From Castanea sativa (lineage: Eukaryota > Streptophyta > Magnoliopsida > Fagales > Fagaceae), in the NCBI RefSeq assembly GCF_040712315.1, contig NC_134023.1, positions 64,557,257 to 64,621,256 of the forward strand: a stretch of 64,000 nt of DNA. The letters are read 5' to 3'. Shown piece after piece: positions 1 through 11,009 of the stretch. Both the position numbers and the translations under genes were made by a program. The notes under the pieces were generated by a model. That model saw nothing but the letters and a program-made list of their open reading frames with translations, made no database searches and was not told the DNA's origin. The stretch's first letter is position 1. Each line of letters begins with the position of its first letter.

Positions 1-2211
1 GTGCTCAGGACTGTCTACTACATAACGCATCAACATCTGCTTGTGCATGGCGACCTGCAATTTTTGTAATACAATTAGTACCCCTAACGCAAAAATGGTA
101 ATACGCAACAAAATTTGGAAAGAAAGGTCAAAGCGATTACCGTAATAAGGAGAGAGGCGCTAGTGTGGTCGACAAACCTCCATGTGACTTTACCATACCA
201 GCCGAAGTATGGATGAACACTCGACATAGCACCCTCTAGTCGTGCTCCATGACATAGTTTCTGTGCTCTCGTATTCCATACTTGGATGTGGCTAAAATGT
301 CTGACCCTCCAATCCACTTCAATCTTCCCCCTCAAGTCTATCTTATGAAGGGCATCGTCAGTATCAACATCTTCGGGAATTTCTTGCACCATCCCAAACT
401 GACGAAGAACACGATCCGGTGTATGTTTCTCTACTAGCCAGAAACATACAAGCGGCACCGTCGCCGTCCACATGTCCCGTCCTGCTACACAGAACGCTGT
501 GAGTTGGCCTAATTCGGCTTCATATGGTTGCCACACCACCTGTTGTAGTAAAAAAAAAGCGCAGCACATTATGCAATGTTCCATTATTTTGAATTGACAT
601 ATTTTACAGTTATAACAGTATAGACTAAGATAACATTACAAGAAACACAATTTGGATACCTGGTTGGGATACATAGAATCTAGAAGCTGACGGTACCGAA
701 CCAAACAGATTTCGGCGGGGCTATTCTTCGTGCTCACGACCCAAACCAACCTACAATGAAGAAAGAGGAAATCAATATCTACCAAATATGCAATGTAATA
801 AAAAAGAAAAAGGATATGTATGTTGAATAATGCTAAGTTCAATGTGTCATATCGTTTAAAATGATGGATCCAAAAAAAATAGAGAGAATCGGTCAAGGAA
901 GAGACTTACTTAATAGACAATGGCGAAGATGGTAATGGTGGGCCATATGCACCATCTGGTGGGAGGTCCATCCTTGGGCACAAGAAAGGGAATCTGGACC
1001 ATGCCCAATATTGAACGAGTATTAAGGCCCCACCAATCTGACTAGCGTTTTTGTCGGTTGCCCTGCATAACTCTCTGTACAACCATGCAAGGCAAGCGCT
1101 CCCCTAACTGTACCGAGGTGGATTGTGAAGGTCCCTCAACATCTGCAACCACATCGTATGCACCCTATCGCCAGACTTGTCAGCGAAAATTGTGTCCCCT
1201 AGGAGTGCTAGAATATAACACCGTGCATACTGATGCACAACAACCTCTTCTGCACCATCGGGCAACCCTTGGTCAATTTTTTCAAGTAGCTTCTTGATTT
1301 GGATCCTCTGTCCTTTAAGCACCACGGAATTAGTAACAATTCCAAGCATTTCTTGACATTCAACAGCCCATTTCAAGGCACAAGTTCCAACAATTGCCTC
1401 ACCATCGATTGGAATCCCCAACAGAACCTCCACGTCTTGTAATGTGATCGTCATCTCACCATGTGGAAGGTGGAAGGTGTGGGTTTCAGGCCGCCATCGT
1501 TCAACAAAGGCCGTTATCAAATTATGGTCAAGCTCTCTAAATGGAGTCCTATACAGCCCCTCTAATCCAATTCTCTTGACAATGTCGAGGATGCGATCAT
1601 CCACCATCGGGCTTCGTTTTTGAAACTCCTCATTACGACCACGACATTTCAATACCCCCGGATCCTGCACATGATAGAACCATGGTGATGAGATGTAATA
1701 TGCCATAACCTTTGTATAAATGATTGTAGCTATTGTAGGGAAAATAGATTATAAGTTCTTCAATAGGAATTTCCATGAGTTTATGACAACTTCTTTAACG
1801 AAGGGTTTGTAGTCTTCTTATTTTTTTTATACAAAAACCAAAAATACAAAAGCTATATATCAAGATTAAGGTTATGCTCAAGAAGAATTACATCAACAAA
1901 ATCAGGAGTATAACCTAAAACGAAAATGATAAGAGGTAGATAATTATTTAGAGACCATTTTGCAAGAGCATTACTATGCATTCAAAGCTAGTGATACCAT
2001 TGACAAACTTAGGATTTTAGAAATGAAAAAAAAAAAATCAACATAATGTGAAAGGATAAGAAAAGAATATAGAAATTCAGCAGGTCGTCGATTTTAATTT
2101 TACCTGGCCTTCCCAAACAGCAGATGATCGATGTTCTGTTAGAAACCTTAACACCGAAGGAACCCTGGGACCAGGACCGAACTCATCATCCACCTCAGCA
2201 ACGGCAGCCAT
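1..2211 (-). pseudogene. MAIN-like plant mobile domain (PMD) gene, partial, one in-frame stop
   Basis: Five exons can be read on the minus strand: 2104-2211 (ATG at 2211, 36 codons ending AVWEGQ), 910-1664 (starts DPGVLKCRGR), 660-750, 141-539, and one entering at 54 and leaving the window. All junctions are GT-AG and the phases fit. Hallmark PMD stretches are RILDIVKRIGLEGLYRT, ITAFVERWRPETHTFHLPHGE, ITLQDVEVLLGIPIDGE, WAWSRFPFLCPR and VWQPYEAELG. PMD proteins (MAIN/MAIL family, also annotated 'phosphatase 7 long form homolog') are linked in Arabidopsis to genome stability and TE silencing; related domains occur in transposons. The codon at 1104-1106 is TAG between RYS and GSACLAWLY, where the family normally has Trp. 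Without readthrough this ends the protein after about 223 residues. It may be a recent pseudogene or a disabled allele, and the 3' end lies outside the window. Confidence 0.82.
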
Positions 2212-3139
2212 ACTACAGGTGCACCAATGTCAATAGAAGAGATCTTGCTTCCTGTTAATGCATCAAACTCTGCATGTAGAAATTTGACATCATCGTTAAG
2301 AAACTCATGATAGCCCTCAAATGACAGAGAAATCACCATAAATAAAAGGATTAACTTTTTCTTTAAATGAATTTATAAATGAGGTGCTCAACATATGAAT
2401 GTTTCAAATTAAACAAATGCAAATGCGCTTTTTAGCCTTTTCCAACATTTTCTCACATATGGCCACGAAGAGACCCTTTAATATCAGTGCAGCTGTAGTT
2501 TTTTATTAAAAAAAAAGTAAATGAGCATTTTATAGATAAGAGACTACTTCATATACATGCTTGAACACAAAGAAGTCTAAAGAATTACAAAATGGGTTCT
2601 TAGACCACTAAATACCATGTTTTCGGATAAATTGATAAACTAAAACGGATCACCTAAACAATTTCCCACAAGAATCAATAACTTAATTAATAGAAAAATG
2701 ACTTGCAACAATTTAATAAATAGAACCATTAGTAAGGCAAAACCTACCAAAGACATACCTTTGAGATCTTACTTTATTATTTCTTCTAGATTTTTTATTT
2801 ATTTATTTTGTACATAATCATGAAACAAAGTCAAGAAAGAATGCAACGACTTTTCATACATACTAGCAAGAGAACTTGCATTGCAAAGAATGAAGAATGG
2901 ACAAATTTTTAGATGCTCACAAAGATATTTGCATTCGTGAGTAAAAGCCATCAATAACAAGACGAGTTTCATAGGATCATTAGAGCTCACGTAATAGCAT
3001 CTCTCAACAGTTCCAGTAATGTTATAGTTGGAAGATATGGTCTCTTGAGACTTGAATATCGTAAGTGCACCATACAAATGAATTTGATATGTTCAAGATG
3101 AAAACTTGAAGGCTTAAAAAATGTCTATTAACATAACAG
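2212..3139. other. Intergenic, no gene recognised
   Basis: AT-rich spacer between the divergent MAIN-like gene (minus) and the MADS remnant (plus). It should contain the promoter of the MAIN-like gene just right of 2211. A 92-codon minus-strand open frame at 2799-3077 has no domain or motif I recognise, and I treat it as chance. Confidence 0.5.
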
Positions 3140-3725
3140 GGAAACTTGAGTATCAAAGATTTGCAGAATTTGGAGAACCAAACAGAAATAAGTCTTCAGG
3201 GTGTTCAAATGAAAAAGTTTTGGAGGCCTCTTCCTATATGCAAAGCTCATTCACTAGAATTCCAATACTTGAGTAAAAAGCACACACATGGTACTTACCA
3301 TAATTTTTTTACTTTTGTAGGACTAAATTTTAATGGATTAAATAAAGAATTTAACCGAAAAAAAAATTGGCTGCTTATTTTCATTTTCATTTTTGTTACT
3401 ATTCGCACAACTAAATTTCATCCTTCTTGTTGCAGGGAAACCAACTTCAACATGAAAATAAGGAACTATATAAGAAGGTGAACTTAATCCACCAAGAAAA
3501 CATGGAATTATATAAAAAGGTATTAATTAAAAACAATAATAAGAATTTCAACTATCTCTTACATATAAAAATTCAATCCTTAAAATTATGCCAAATTTGA
3601 GATTTTTTACAATTGCCCTCAACAAAAAAGTTTCAGATCCCAAGTCTATGAAACAAGGGATGCCAATGGAGCAAACAGAACTTCCCTTCTCTTAGATGGT
3701 CTTGGAACTGGAGAGTGGACCTGTC
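3140..3725 (+). pseudogene. AGL17/ANR1-clade MADS-box gene remnant (K-domain and C-terminal exons)
   Basis: Three exon-like blocks match AGL17-type MIKC MADS factors. Block 1, 3140-3217, reads GNLSIKDLQNLENQ then ISLQGVQMKK, the K-domain helix. It is followed by unrelated residues and no GT donor, so the exon is broken. Block 2, 3436-3519, follows a TGCAG acceptor and ends at AAG/GTATTA. It reads GNQLQHENKELYKK then VNLIHQENMELYKK, 28 codons, exactly one K-box exon. Block 3, from about 3637, reads QVYETRDANGANRTSLLL then DGLGTGEW, the family C-terminal region, but one base out of phase with a splice from block 2. No MADS DNA-binding exon is visible upstream. In intact genes the K domain mediates dimerisation; this fragment cannot encode a functional factor. 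Confidence 0.8.
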
Positions 3726-4403
3726 CATCTCCAACTTTTTTTCTTTTTTTTTTGAGAAGGACCTGTCTATCTCCAACTTAACCAACCACAACAACAAAAA
3801 CTAAGAGACACCAACAAGAGCTACAAAATAATTAGATATTTCAATCATAACTACCAACGTACCTTGCCAAAATCATGATACCAAACTTGTTTCGTTGATA
3901 ACTGCAGCAAACTACAACTGCAATAGTGAAGAAGATGTAATTAGAGATGGATGTTACTTGGTCTCAATCAATAAAATGGCCTGTTGAGATAAATTTACGC
4001 TTCCATCAATGAGGTATGATATAAGAGCCACATAACAAAAAAGAAAGGTATGGTATAAGAGCGACAGATAAATTCAATAAAAAGACACTTTGAAATGATC
4101 AATGAAACCAAATATAGCATGTGGGTAATGAGCGATGAAACCAGCTACTCATATAACGATAAGATCAACTCTAGTAAGAATAGCGGTAATATATTGCATG
4201 TGCAATGCATTCTTTTAGCAGTCTTCAAGTCATCATCCTTGAAACAGACAAGCCAGCTAAAAGGTTGATACCAGTTATATTGTTGGTAAGGAGGATATGA
4301 AAATAGAAAAGTTCGTCGCCATCTGGATGGACACGAAGAACCAACGACGACGAGTACTTATGCAAGAATAAAACTTTTAGATAAGTAAGCATAACTATAG
4401 AAG

Positions 4404-4462
<59 letters not shown>

Positions 4463-5170
4463 CAACTCAGTGTCATATAAAAAACTTAAAAAGTGATTTA
4501 TTAATCTCTGTTGTGATAATAAAGGTAATAGCATACCAAGGTCATTAAATTATAGATATATGTCCTTTACAATAAGAGACAGAGAATAGTGCAATACTAA
4601 GCATAAGTGATAAAACAAAAACAAAGGCAAAAGAGAAAGGGGTAAAATAAAATAATAATAATAATAACAAAGGAATAGTTTCATTATTTACACATGGCAA
4701 CTGGCATAATTAAAACATACTTTAACTCCACCAAAGAAAACTTGATTTACATTAATGGTTAACAGGTACAGAAACTCAACAATATGTACCGTTGCTCTGT
4801 CTAAGAGTAATGATACAAATGCAGCTCTAGAACCTGGCTTAACTAATAAGCCCATTGAAACTCTATTAAGCAATCAGGAAGCAAAAACACGTAGAGTTTG
4901 TTAACATTAAATTTGGTACATTCCCATAACTACTTAACCGGAACTGTTCCCTCTAGGATTAGAGACCTGTCCCTCCTAATTTATGTTAACCTCAACTAAC
5001 TACAATAACCTTTGGGCAACATTCCCCTTTTTCTCATTAACATAGCTCAGTTGAACTTGTCATACAATTCTTTGAACTTGTCATACAATAACATTGCTCA
5101 GTTGAACTTGTCGAACCCTTAAAACACAAAAAAAAAAAAAAACAAATAAAGCAAGGAATTTAAGAATCAA
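3726..5170. other. Intergenic, no gene recognised
   Basis: Low-complexity AT-rich sequence with a (TA)n tract. A 61-codon minus-strand frame at 4688-4873 shows no family resemblance. I see no RNA gene or TE ends. Confidence 0.5.
4412..4461. repeat. (TA)n microsatellite
   Basis: About 50 bp of uninterrupted AT dinucleotides, seen directly. Confidence 0.97.
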
Positions 5171-5234
5171 TTACCTGAGAGTGAGAGAGAGACGGTGGTT
5201 CAGAGAGATGGTCACAGTCCGACGAGGAGAGGAG

Positions 5235-5405
5235 CCACCGACGACAGAACGAGCCACCGATGAGCTCGAGCCGCCGATGAGTTGAGAGGAGCCACCGACG
5301 ACAGAACCAGCCACCGATGAGCCCAAGCCACCGATGAGTTGAGAGGAGCCACCGACGACAGAACCAGCCACCGATGAGCCCAAGCCGCCGATGAGTTGAG
5401 AGGAG
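5235..5405. repeat. Three 57-bp tandem repeats, GC-rich, in phase
   Basis: Units start at 5235, 5292 and 5349 and differ at only a few bases. The period is 57 bp (19 codons). On the minus strand an open frame across them reads a repeated peptide containing GSSVAGSVVGGSSQLIGG. Sharply GC-rich compared with the surroundings and bordered by GAGA-rich sequence up to about 5620. No known domain; coding status unproven. Confidence 0.9.
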
Positions 5406-5632
5406 AATGACAGAGAGAGGGAGAGCTGCCGATGAGTTGAGCGTTTGGGTGTTTGAGAGTGAGAGACTATGAGAGAGAGAGTGAGTGTTTGAATTTTTGT
5501 GATTTTGAGAGTGAGAGATGACTGTGATCTGTGGCTTTGAGAGTGAGAGCGAGAGACTGAGTGTGTGAGGTGTTTGAGTGTTTTGGTGAGAGTGAGTGTT
5601 TTGGTGAGAGTGAGGTGTTAGATACTGAACAC

Positions 5633-5792
5633 AAATCGAGTCTCTTAGACTCGAGTTCTTAAAACGAGTTTAATAGACTCGATTTTTAAATCTACGTGGA
5701 CATTTTGTCCACATCAGCCGTGCCGCGACAGAGAAATCGAGTACATTGTACTCGATTTATAGGCCCAAAATCGAGTTCAATGAACTCGATTT
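5633..5792. repeat. Cluster of four AAATCGAGT/ACTCGATTT palindromes
   Basis: Four imperfect inverted repeats lie within 160 bp, near 5633-5655, 5660-5687, 5733-5758 and 5767-5792. Each pairs an (A)AATCGAGT-type arm with an ACTCGA(TTT)-type arm around a 5-9 base loop. The 40-50 bp between pairs 2 and 3 is GC-richer. They could fold as consecutive hairpins in single-stranded DNA or RNA, or be paired binding sites. Function unknown. Confidence 0.85.
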
Positions 5793-5929
5793 GTTAGAAA
5801 CCAAATTAGTTTGAAACGTTGCCCAACTAATAATATTGTTTACATTTTATAGTTATTTAACAATTTTGTTCTGAAATTTAGCTAGAAATGGGCAACTCTT
5901 TTTTAGTAATTAGAGTATTGTGAAAATTA

Positions 5930-6780
5930 GGTTTTTCCAATCGGGTTAGGATATAACCAAATTGTTCGAAATAATGTATAATTGGGACGTCTAATTAGTT
6001 TTTTTTTTTTTTTTTTTTTTTTTCAAACACCAATTGGGTAAAGACATTATAGATTTGGGGTTAATCAAAGAGTTATAATCATTAAAGTTAAGACTAAGGC
6101 CAAGTTTGGAGCTATTGATGTTCTTAATCTTTTTATGTCAATTGGAGGTGCACTAATCAAATTAAACTACTTACTCCCTCCGTCCTACTTTGTTTGTTTT
6201 GTTTGAAAAGTCAAATTTTTTAAGGGAACCTCATTTATTGTTTTATCTGCTTTATAAAAATGTATAAGTTTACAAAACTACCCTTAAATAAATTTATCAG
6301 CTTTTTTAAAAAGAATTATTCTTAAATATTAGTTAGTTTTCTTTTCAAACAATTTTGAAAATAAAGTAGGGGTCTAATAGGAATATTAGTAAACTAATAA
6401 CTTTTATTTTTAGAAATAGGACAATATTTTGGGACGTCCCAAAATGAAATAGAGGACAAATAAAGTGGGATGGAGGGAGTATTTATTAATTATAGGTCTT
6501 CAATATCTACTTGGATGAGGTGATCAATGCTTATGAATTTACTAAGGAAAGCTACGGGTAGAATTTAGAAGTCTACACTACTTTTCCTATACCCATACTT
6601 TTTTACTAATTAAGGAAGATATATTTTTCCAAACTGTCAATTGATTACATTGTTGTTCCCTACATCACAGTTATTTCCTTGTCTTTTTAGTGGAGTATGT
6701 ATTACTGTAGCCTTGATCTCCCTTTCAAGAAAGTTTGTTTCTTTCGATCATCTACAAACCTCGCTAGAGATCTAACATGG
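5930..6780. repeat. F-box locus 3'-flanking module, copy a
   Basis: Shares a long colinear stretch with 7255-7990, 11440-11980 and 14360-14870. Common landmarks are AATTGGGTAAAGACATTA, TAGGTCTTCAATATCTA and CTTTTTAGTGGAGTATGTA. This copy lacks an adjacent F-box gene and carries a Stowaway insertion absent from the others. No coding potential. Confidence 0.85.
6174..6479. mobile_element. Stowaway-type MITE, 306 bp
   Basis: The ends are CTCCCTCCGTCCTAC and, inverted, CTCCCTCCATCCCAC, the standard Stowaway (Tc1/mariner) termini. It is flanked by TA on both sides. The three paralogous modules (near 7503, 11695 and 14600) lack it, giving natural empty sites. Non-autonomous, no coding sequence. 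Confidence 0.95.
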
Positions 6781-6814
6781 TTTTTATTTATTTATTTATT
6801 TATTTTTATGCCCA

Positions 6815-7643
6815 GTTTGGATCATTTGCATATTTCATGTAATCACACACTCAATGATAAATAATCAAGCCAATTCTTTTCCTTTTGCTTTGGATGGAAT
6901 TATACAAACCCTAAATTTAGGGATAGGTTTAGGGCATAATTTTGGGATTTCTATATTCTATTTATAATTTCCCTCAATTAAAAAATAAATCATGAAATTG
7001 AGAACCCAAATTGAACATTTGAACGACCATTGATTAAAAAAAAAATTAAAAAAGGCTCATTGAGCTATTATTAAAGATCTTGCATATTAGGATTAGGTTT
7101 TATGCCAAAATAGGGGATTTTGTATTTTGGCTATCAATTTGTTAAATTTTATTGCTCACAAATGTAATTAAGGATAGCAACTAAAGATTTAAACTCCTAA
7201 TTTGGCTAGAATTTGACCAGAGTAAGGTAATTCAATAAAAGATGGGGTTTTTTTTTTTAGTAGATGAATTATTGTGAAAATTAAGTTTTTCAAATCCAAT
7301 TAGGGTTTAACCAAATTGGATGGAATAATGTATTATTAGGACATCTAATTAGGTTTTTTTTAAACACCAATTGGGTAAAGACATTATATATGTGGGGTTA
7401 ATCAAAGAATTATAAACATTAAAGTTAGGACTTGGCTAAATTTGGGGGTTTTGATGTTCTTAATCTTTGTATGACAATTGAAGGTGCATTTATCAAATTA
7501 AGCTACCTAATTAGTAATTATAGGTCTTCAATATCTAATTGGGTGAGGTGATCAATTCAATGTTTATGATTTTACAAAGGAAAGCTACCGGTAGAAGAAG
7601 TCTACACTACTTTCCCTATACCCATACTTTTTTATTACTTAAG

Positions 7644-7698
<55 letters not shown>

Positions 7699-7990
7699 TA
7701 AAAAAAAAAAAAAATGCTAAATTGTAAACTATACCCTTAAAGTTGAGGAGTGTTTGAATTTTACCCTTGAAGTTTGGAGGTGTTTAAATTTTACACCATC
7801 GAGTTTCAAAATTTGGATTTTACCCCTAAATCCAAATACCCATACTTTTTTACTCAAGGAAGATATATTTTTCCAAACATTTAAACAATTAATTTGTTCC
7901 CTACATCACATTTATTCACTTGTCTTTTTAGTGGAGTACATATTATTAAAGGCTTGACTTCTCTTTCAAAAAAGTTTGTTTCTTTTGTTC
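6815..7990. repeat. F-box locus 3'-flanking module, copy b
   Basis: Colinear with 11010-11980 and 13925-14870, starting at TTTGGATC(A/C)TTTGCATATT and ending near a CTTTCAAGAAAGTTTGTTTC motif. It is the immediate 3' flank of F-box copy 1. A (TA)n tract at 7646-7695 replaces the AGGAAGATATATTTTTCC of its paralogs. Open frames here are products of the repeat and microsatellite. Confidence 0.85.
7646..7695. repeat. (TA)n microsatellite
   Basis: About 50 bp of TA dinucleotides inside the module, followed by an A-run. Confidence 0.95.
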
Positions 7991-8566
7991 TTCTACATTT
8001 TTTTTTAAATAATCAATAATTCTTTTTTTTAAAGATAGTTACAATATACTATTAATCCCACAACTAGAACCCTTTTCCTCCTAAATCCCAAGCACTTTGT
8101 GCATGGGGAAGTGTAAATTTAACTATAAGACCCTTGGCAAATAATTGATAAAGCTACTTGTTACTAATCAAATGATATTTTTATTTTCACCATACACTTA
8201 TTTTGTTGTCTTTATATAACATCAAAAGCCTTTCTCTTGACATTTGGAATACGCACACTCTATGTCCAGAGTGAGTTAATGAATAAAGACTAATGCCTTC
8301 TTCATCAATAGAAAAAAAAAATAATAATAATAAGGACAATAGGTTCCATTGTTCATCATATAAGTGAAAAACATAAGTATGGCATCATATCATAAAAAAA
8401 AAAGAACTAATAAATTATAGCAATTAAATATTAAAAAGAAAAAAACTGTATTATTATTCAATAAACCAATTACTCAAAGACCGATAAACAAAGGCAGGTC
8501 TTTTACACACATTCACTAGCTTCAATTATTTAAATCAACACATGCAGTGCATATGTCATATGTAAG
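7991..8566. other. 3' flank of F-box copy 1
   Basis: Matches 14880-15260, 28910-29180 and parts of 27105-27180 and 61130-61205, including TAACATCAAA(A/G)GCCTTTCTC. No gene. Probably the transcript 3' end and downstream sequence of the duplicated F-box unit. Confidence 0.7.
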
Positions 8567-9771
8567 TTAAATGTACGAGACTGGAGGAGCAAAGGAAGAG
8601 AGGGATTTGCCTTTGTAATGCTGCATAATTGTTCCATCTTCCATGCTAAATACACCCATATCGAACCCTAAACCATTTAAGGGTGCTGTAGAGTAGTCAA
8701 ATTGTCATCGGTAAAATAGATACAATTAGCTTTGCCTCCATTGAAGCTTGATGCAGACAAAGACACTGATGACTTGCCACCCAAAAACAATGCTTGATCA
8801 CCCAAGCTGTCAGCATTCACCCACTCATATTCAGCTTTGCTTTTCACTTCAATTCAACATTGTAATTTGAAAATTTTGAACCCAGTTGTCACATATGGAA
8901 TTTCAAACATGCATTCTTGTCCTAGTTCTCGAAATTGGTCTTGATCTTGATCATCATCATCAAAGTCATTATGGGTATCATAAAGAGGACCTACTCTTAT
9001 GCGTGCAACCAACAAAAGATCTCTGGATGATTCAACAAGATACTCTTGGATAATATCCTCAGGTTCCTTACAGAATGTAATACATTCTGTGAACACAATA
9101 TCACCATCAATGTGACAAACAAAAAACATTACCATGATTGTTTACTGCATAAAATTTTCCCTTGTAGAGTGCAATGTCATAAAAACATCGAGAATCACAT
9201 TTTATATCAATCCAAGCTTTATATCCGGTCTAGTGAAGGCCAACGTTTTAAAATTAGTATAGATAATCATGATTATGCAATCACGATCATATTCATGAGT
9301 TACAGAGTTCCATGGATAACTTGACAAAACACACTTGTAAAGAAAGACATCACGGTAATCTAGAGGGATGAGTTCAAAATTGCGATAACGGTCCCAAACA
9401 TATGGATGAGGTGGAAGACTTAACTGGAGTTTAGACAATGGATGAAAGAGATTCATCTGGAAATCAATGCCTACACTGAGAAACCATCCAAAAGATGTTC
9501 CAATGCATATTCTTCCAGCAAGTTCAGGCAACTTGAAGTTGTAAACTTTACTGTCGAATACATTAAAAAATACACGTGTATGATTTTTTTGTTCCTTCTC
9601 TTCAGCAAGCAGAAGCCAAGGGCACCTAGGAGATAGTGGAAGCTTTATCATTGAATAGACACGCTGCCATGCCTTGCAGACAGCACCAAAGTTGACAAAA
9701 TCATCATAGACAGATATGCAACGCGTTATTTCAGAGAGAATAAGATCCGGAAGATCAGCCCACTCAGACAT
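8567..9771 (-). pseudogene. F-box/DUF295 gene, copy 1, pseudogene
   Basis: The start at 9771 gives MSEWADLPDLILSEI, the N-terminal F-box, then VCKAWQRVYS. The DUF295 region follows (VFNVFDSKVYNFKLPEL, GTSFGWFLSVGIDFQ, LFHPLSKLQLSLPPHP). F-box proteins bind SKP1 in SCF ubiquitin ligases; DUF295 is the usual C-terminal domain of a large plant-specific subfamily. Compared with copy 2, one base is missing near 9227 (TATCCGG against TATCCCGG) and one is gained near 9128. The second restores the frame, but a stop at 9202 lies between. A TGA at about 8854 replaces Ser after KLQC. The C-terminal end FAPPVSYI is still recognisable. A 5'-UTR intron (9790-10178, donor GTAAGTTTC, acceptor TTTTTTCAG) is conserved with copy 2. 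Confidence 0.88.
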
Positions 9772-9789
9772 GATACTTATGGTGTGAGA

Positions 9790-10330
9790 CTGAAAAAACA
9801 AGTCAATTTAAATTTTCAGTGCGCCATCACCAAAAAAAATTGATCATAAAGAATATTATTATTAGTGGCAAACGGCAACATGTAATATGCTAAATAATAA
9901 ATCATGTTTGTATTTAGTAATTTCATACTAAGTCTACACACACTCATAAAAACAAAGCAACTTTTCTGGCAGAGAACTAAAAAAAAAACCAACTAGCACT
10001 ACTATTACATAAATCATGTTTGTAAAAACAAGAAAGCACATAAACATTGATATGATCCAAAGAGAAAGAAAAAAAAAGTAATTTGAAGAATATTGTATAG
10101 GTAAAGTACCCACCAACCAAAATCAACAAAACAGAAAAAAGAAAAGCAATTTGCTGATGGAAAAACACAGAAACTTACCTAAGACTTTGTTTTGGTTTGG
10201 AGGGCAGACCCTTTTGCTGATTGATGAAGAAAGCGAGCGACTGTTGAGAGAGAGAGAGAAAGCGCGGCACTAGGGTTTATTTCAAAACCCTCAAAAACAG
10301 AGTGTATGTGTGTGAGAGAGAGAGAGAGAG
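9790..10330 (-). other. 5'-UTR intron, leader exon and proximal flank of F-box copy 1
   Basis: The intron 9790-10178 has canonical GT-AG ends. The leader exon begins right of 10179 (GGTCTGCC(C)TCCAAACC shared with copy 2). Further right is GAGA-rich sequence (about 10236-10331), plausible core promoter or leader. Related sequence recurs near 16360-16830, 24450-24850, 35210-35350 and 37755-38070. Confidence 0.7.
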
Positions 10331-10331
10331 C

Positions 10332-10747
10332 TAACGAAGTGGTAGGAAAAAAATAATAATAAAAAAAGAAGAGGACAGAGATTAGAGGAGCAATAATACG
10401 TGGGTGAAGGAGAAAAAAGGGGGCAAAAAATTAAGAAAAGAAGGAACATATTGGATGAAAAATAAAATAAACAATCAAGAGATAAGGGAAAAATAAAATG
10501 AAAAAAAAGAAATTAAAATTGATGAGAAAAAAGAAGAAGAAAAAAATTGGATAAAAAATAAAATTAAAAAATAGAGAGATAAGGGAAAATTTAAATGAAG
10601 AATAAGAAATTAAAATTGAGAAATGCTACCATAATATTTTCATAACAAATTTTAAATATTAGATTGCTACTAGCTAAATCTTAAATAAATGTTGTATTCA
10701 AATTAAAACTAGTAACAATTTACCACAAATTAAAATCAACAATAACT
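10332..10747. other. Intergenic, purine-rich
   Basis: A- and G-rich low-complexity sequence upstream of F-box copy 1. No gene or RNA recognised. It ends with the 16-bp target duplication of the SINE. Confidence 0.5.
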
Positions 10748-10906
10748 ACTACCGCACACCTTTGGTGCAATGGTCACTCCACAAGTATAAATGCATGTGG
10801 GGTGTGGGGGGTAAGGGCCGGGATTCAAGTCTCCAGGATGAAGCTTCACACATATATACACTTAGATTAGGCTAGAGTAGAATTCTATCTTGTATAAAAA
10901 AAAAAA
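10748..10906 (+). mobile_element. tRNA-derived SINE
   Basis: Near the 5' end is an A-box-like TTTGGTGCAATGG. A B-box-like GGGATTCAAGTCTCC follows about 70 bp later, then a short body and a terminal A-run. The element is flanked by a direct duplication AAAATCAACAATAACT (10732-10747 and 10907-10922). This is the standard layout of a LINE-mobilised plant SINE with a target-site duplication. Confidence 0.92.
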
Positions 10907-11009
10907 AAAATCAACAATAACTTGCATAGTTTAGTTTGCCATCACTTGTATTAATTGCGACAAACCTTAATAGAAATCAAAAAGGTTTTTTTTTCTTAAT
11001 TTAAAAAAC

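Noticed and set aside
1058..1297. 79-codon plus-strand frame
   Set aside because: Antisense of the MAIN-like exon 2.
10748..10830. Possible functional tRNA gene
   Set aside because: A- and B-box-like words are present, but no cloverleaf can be drawn and the A-tail plus TSD identify a SINE.
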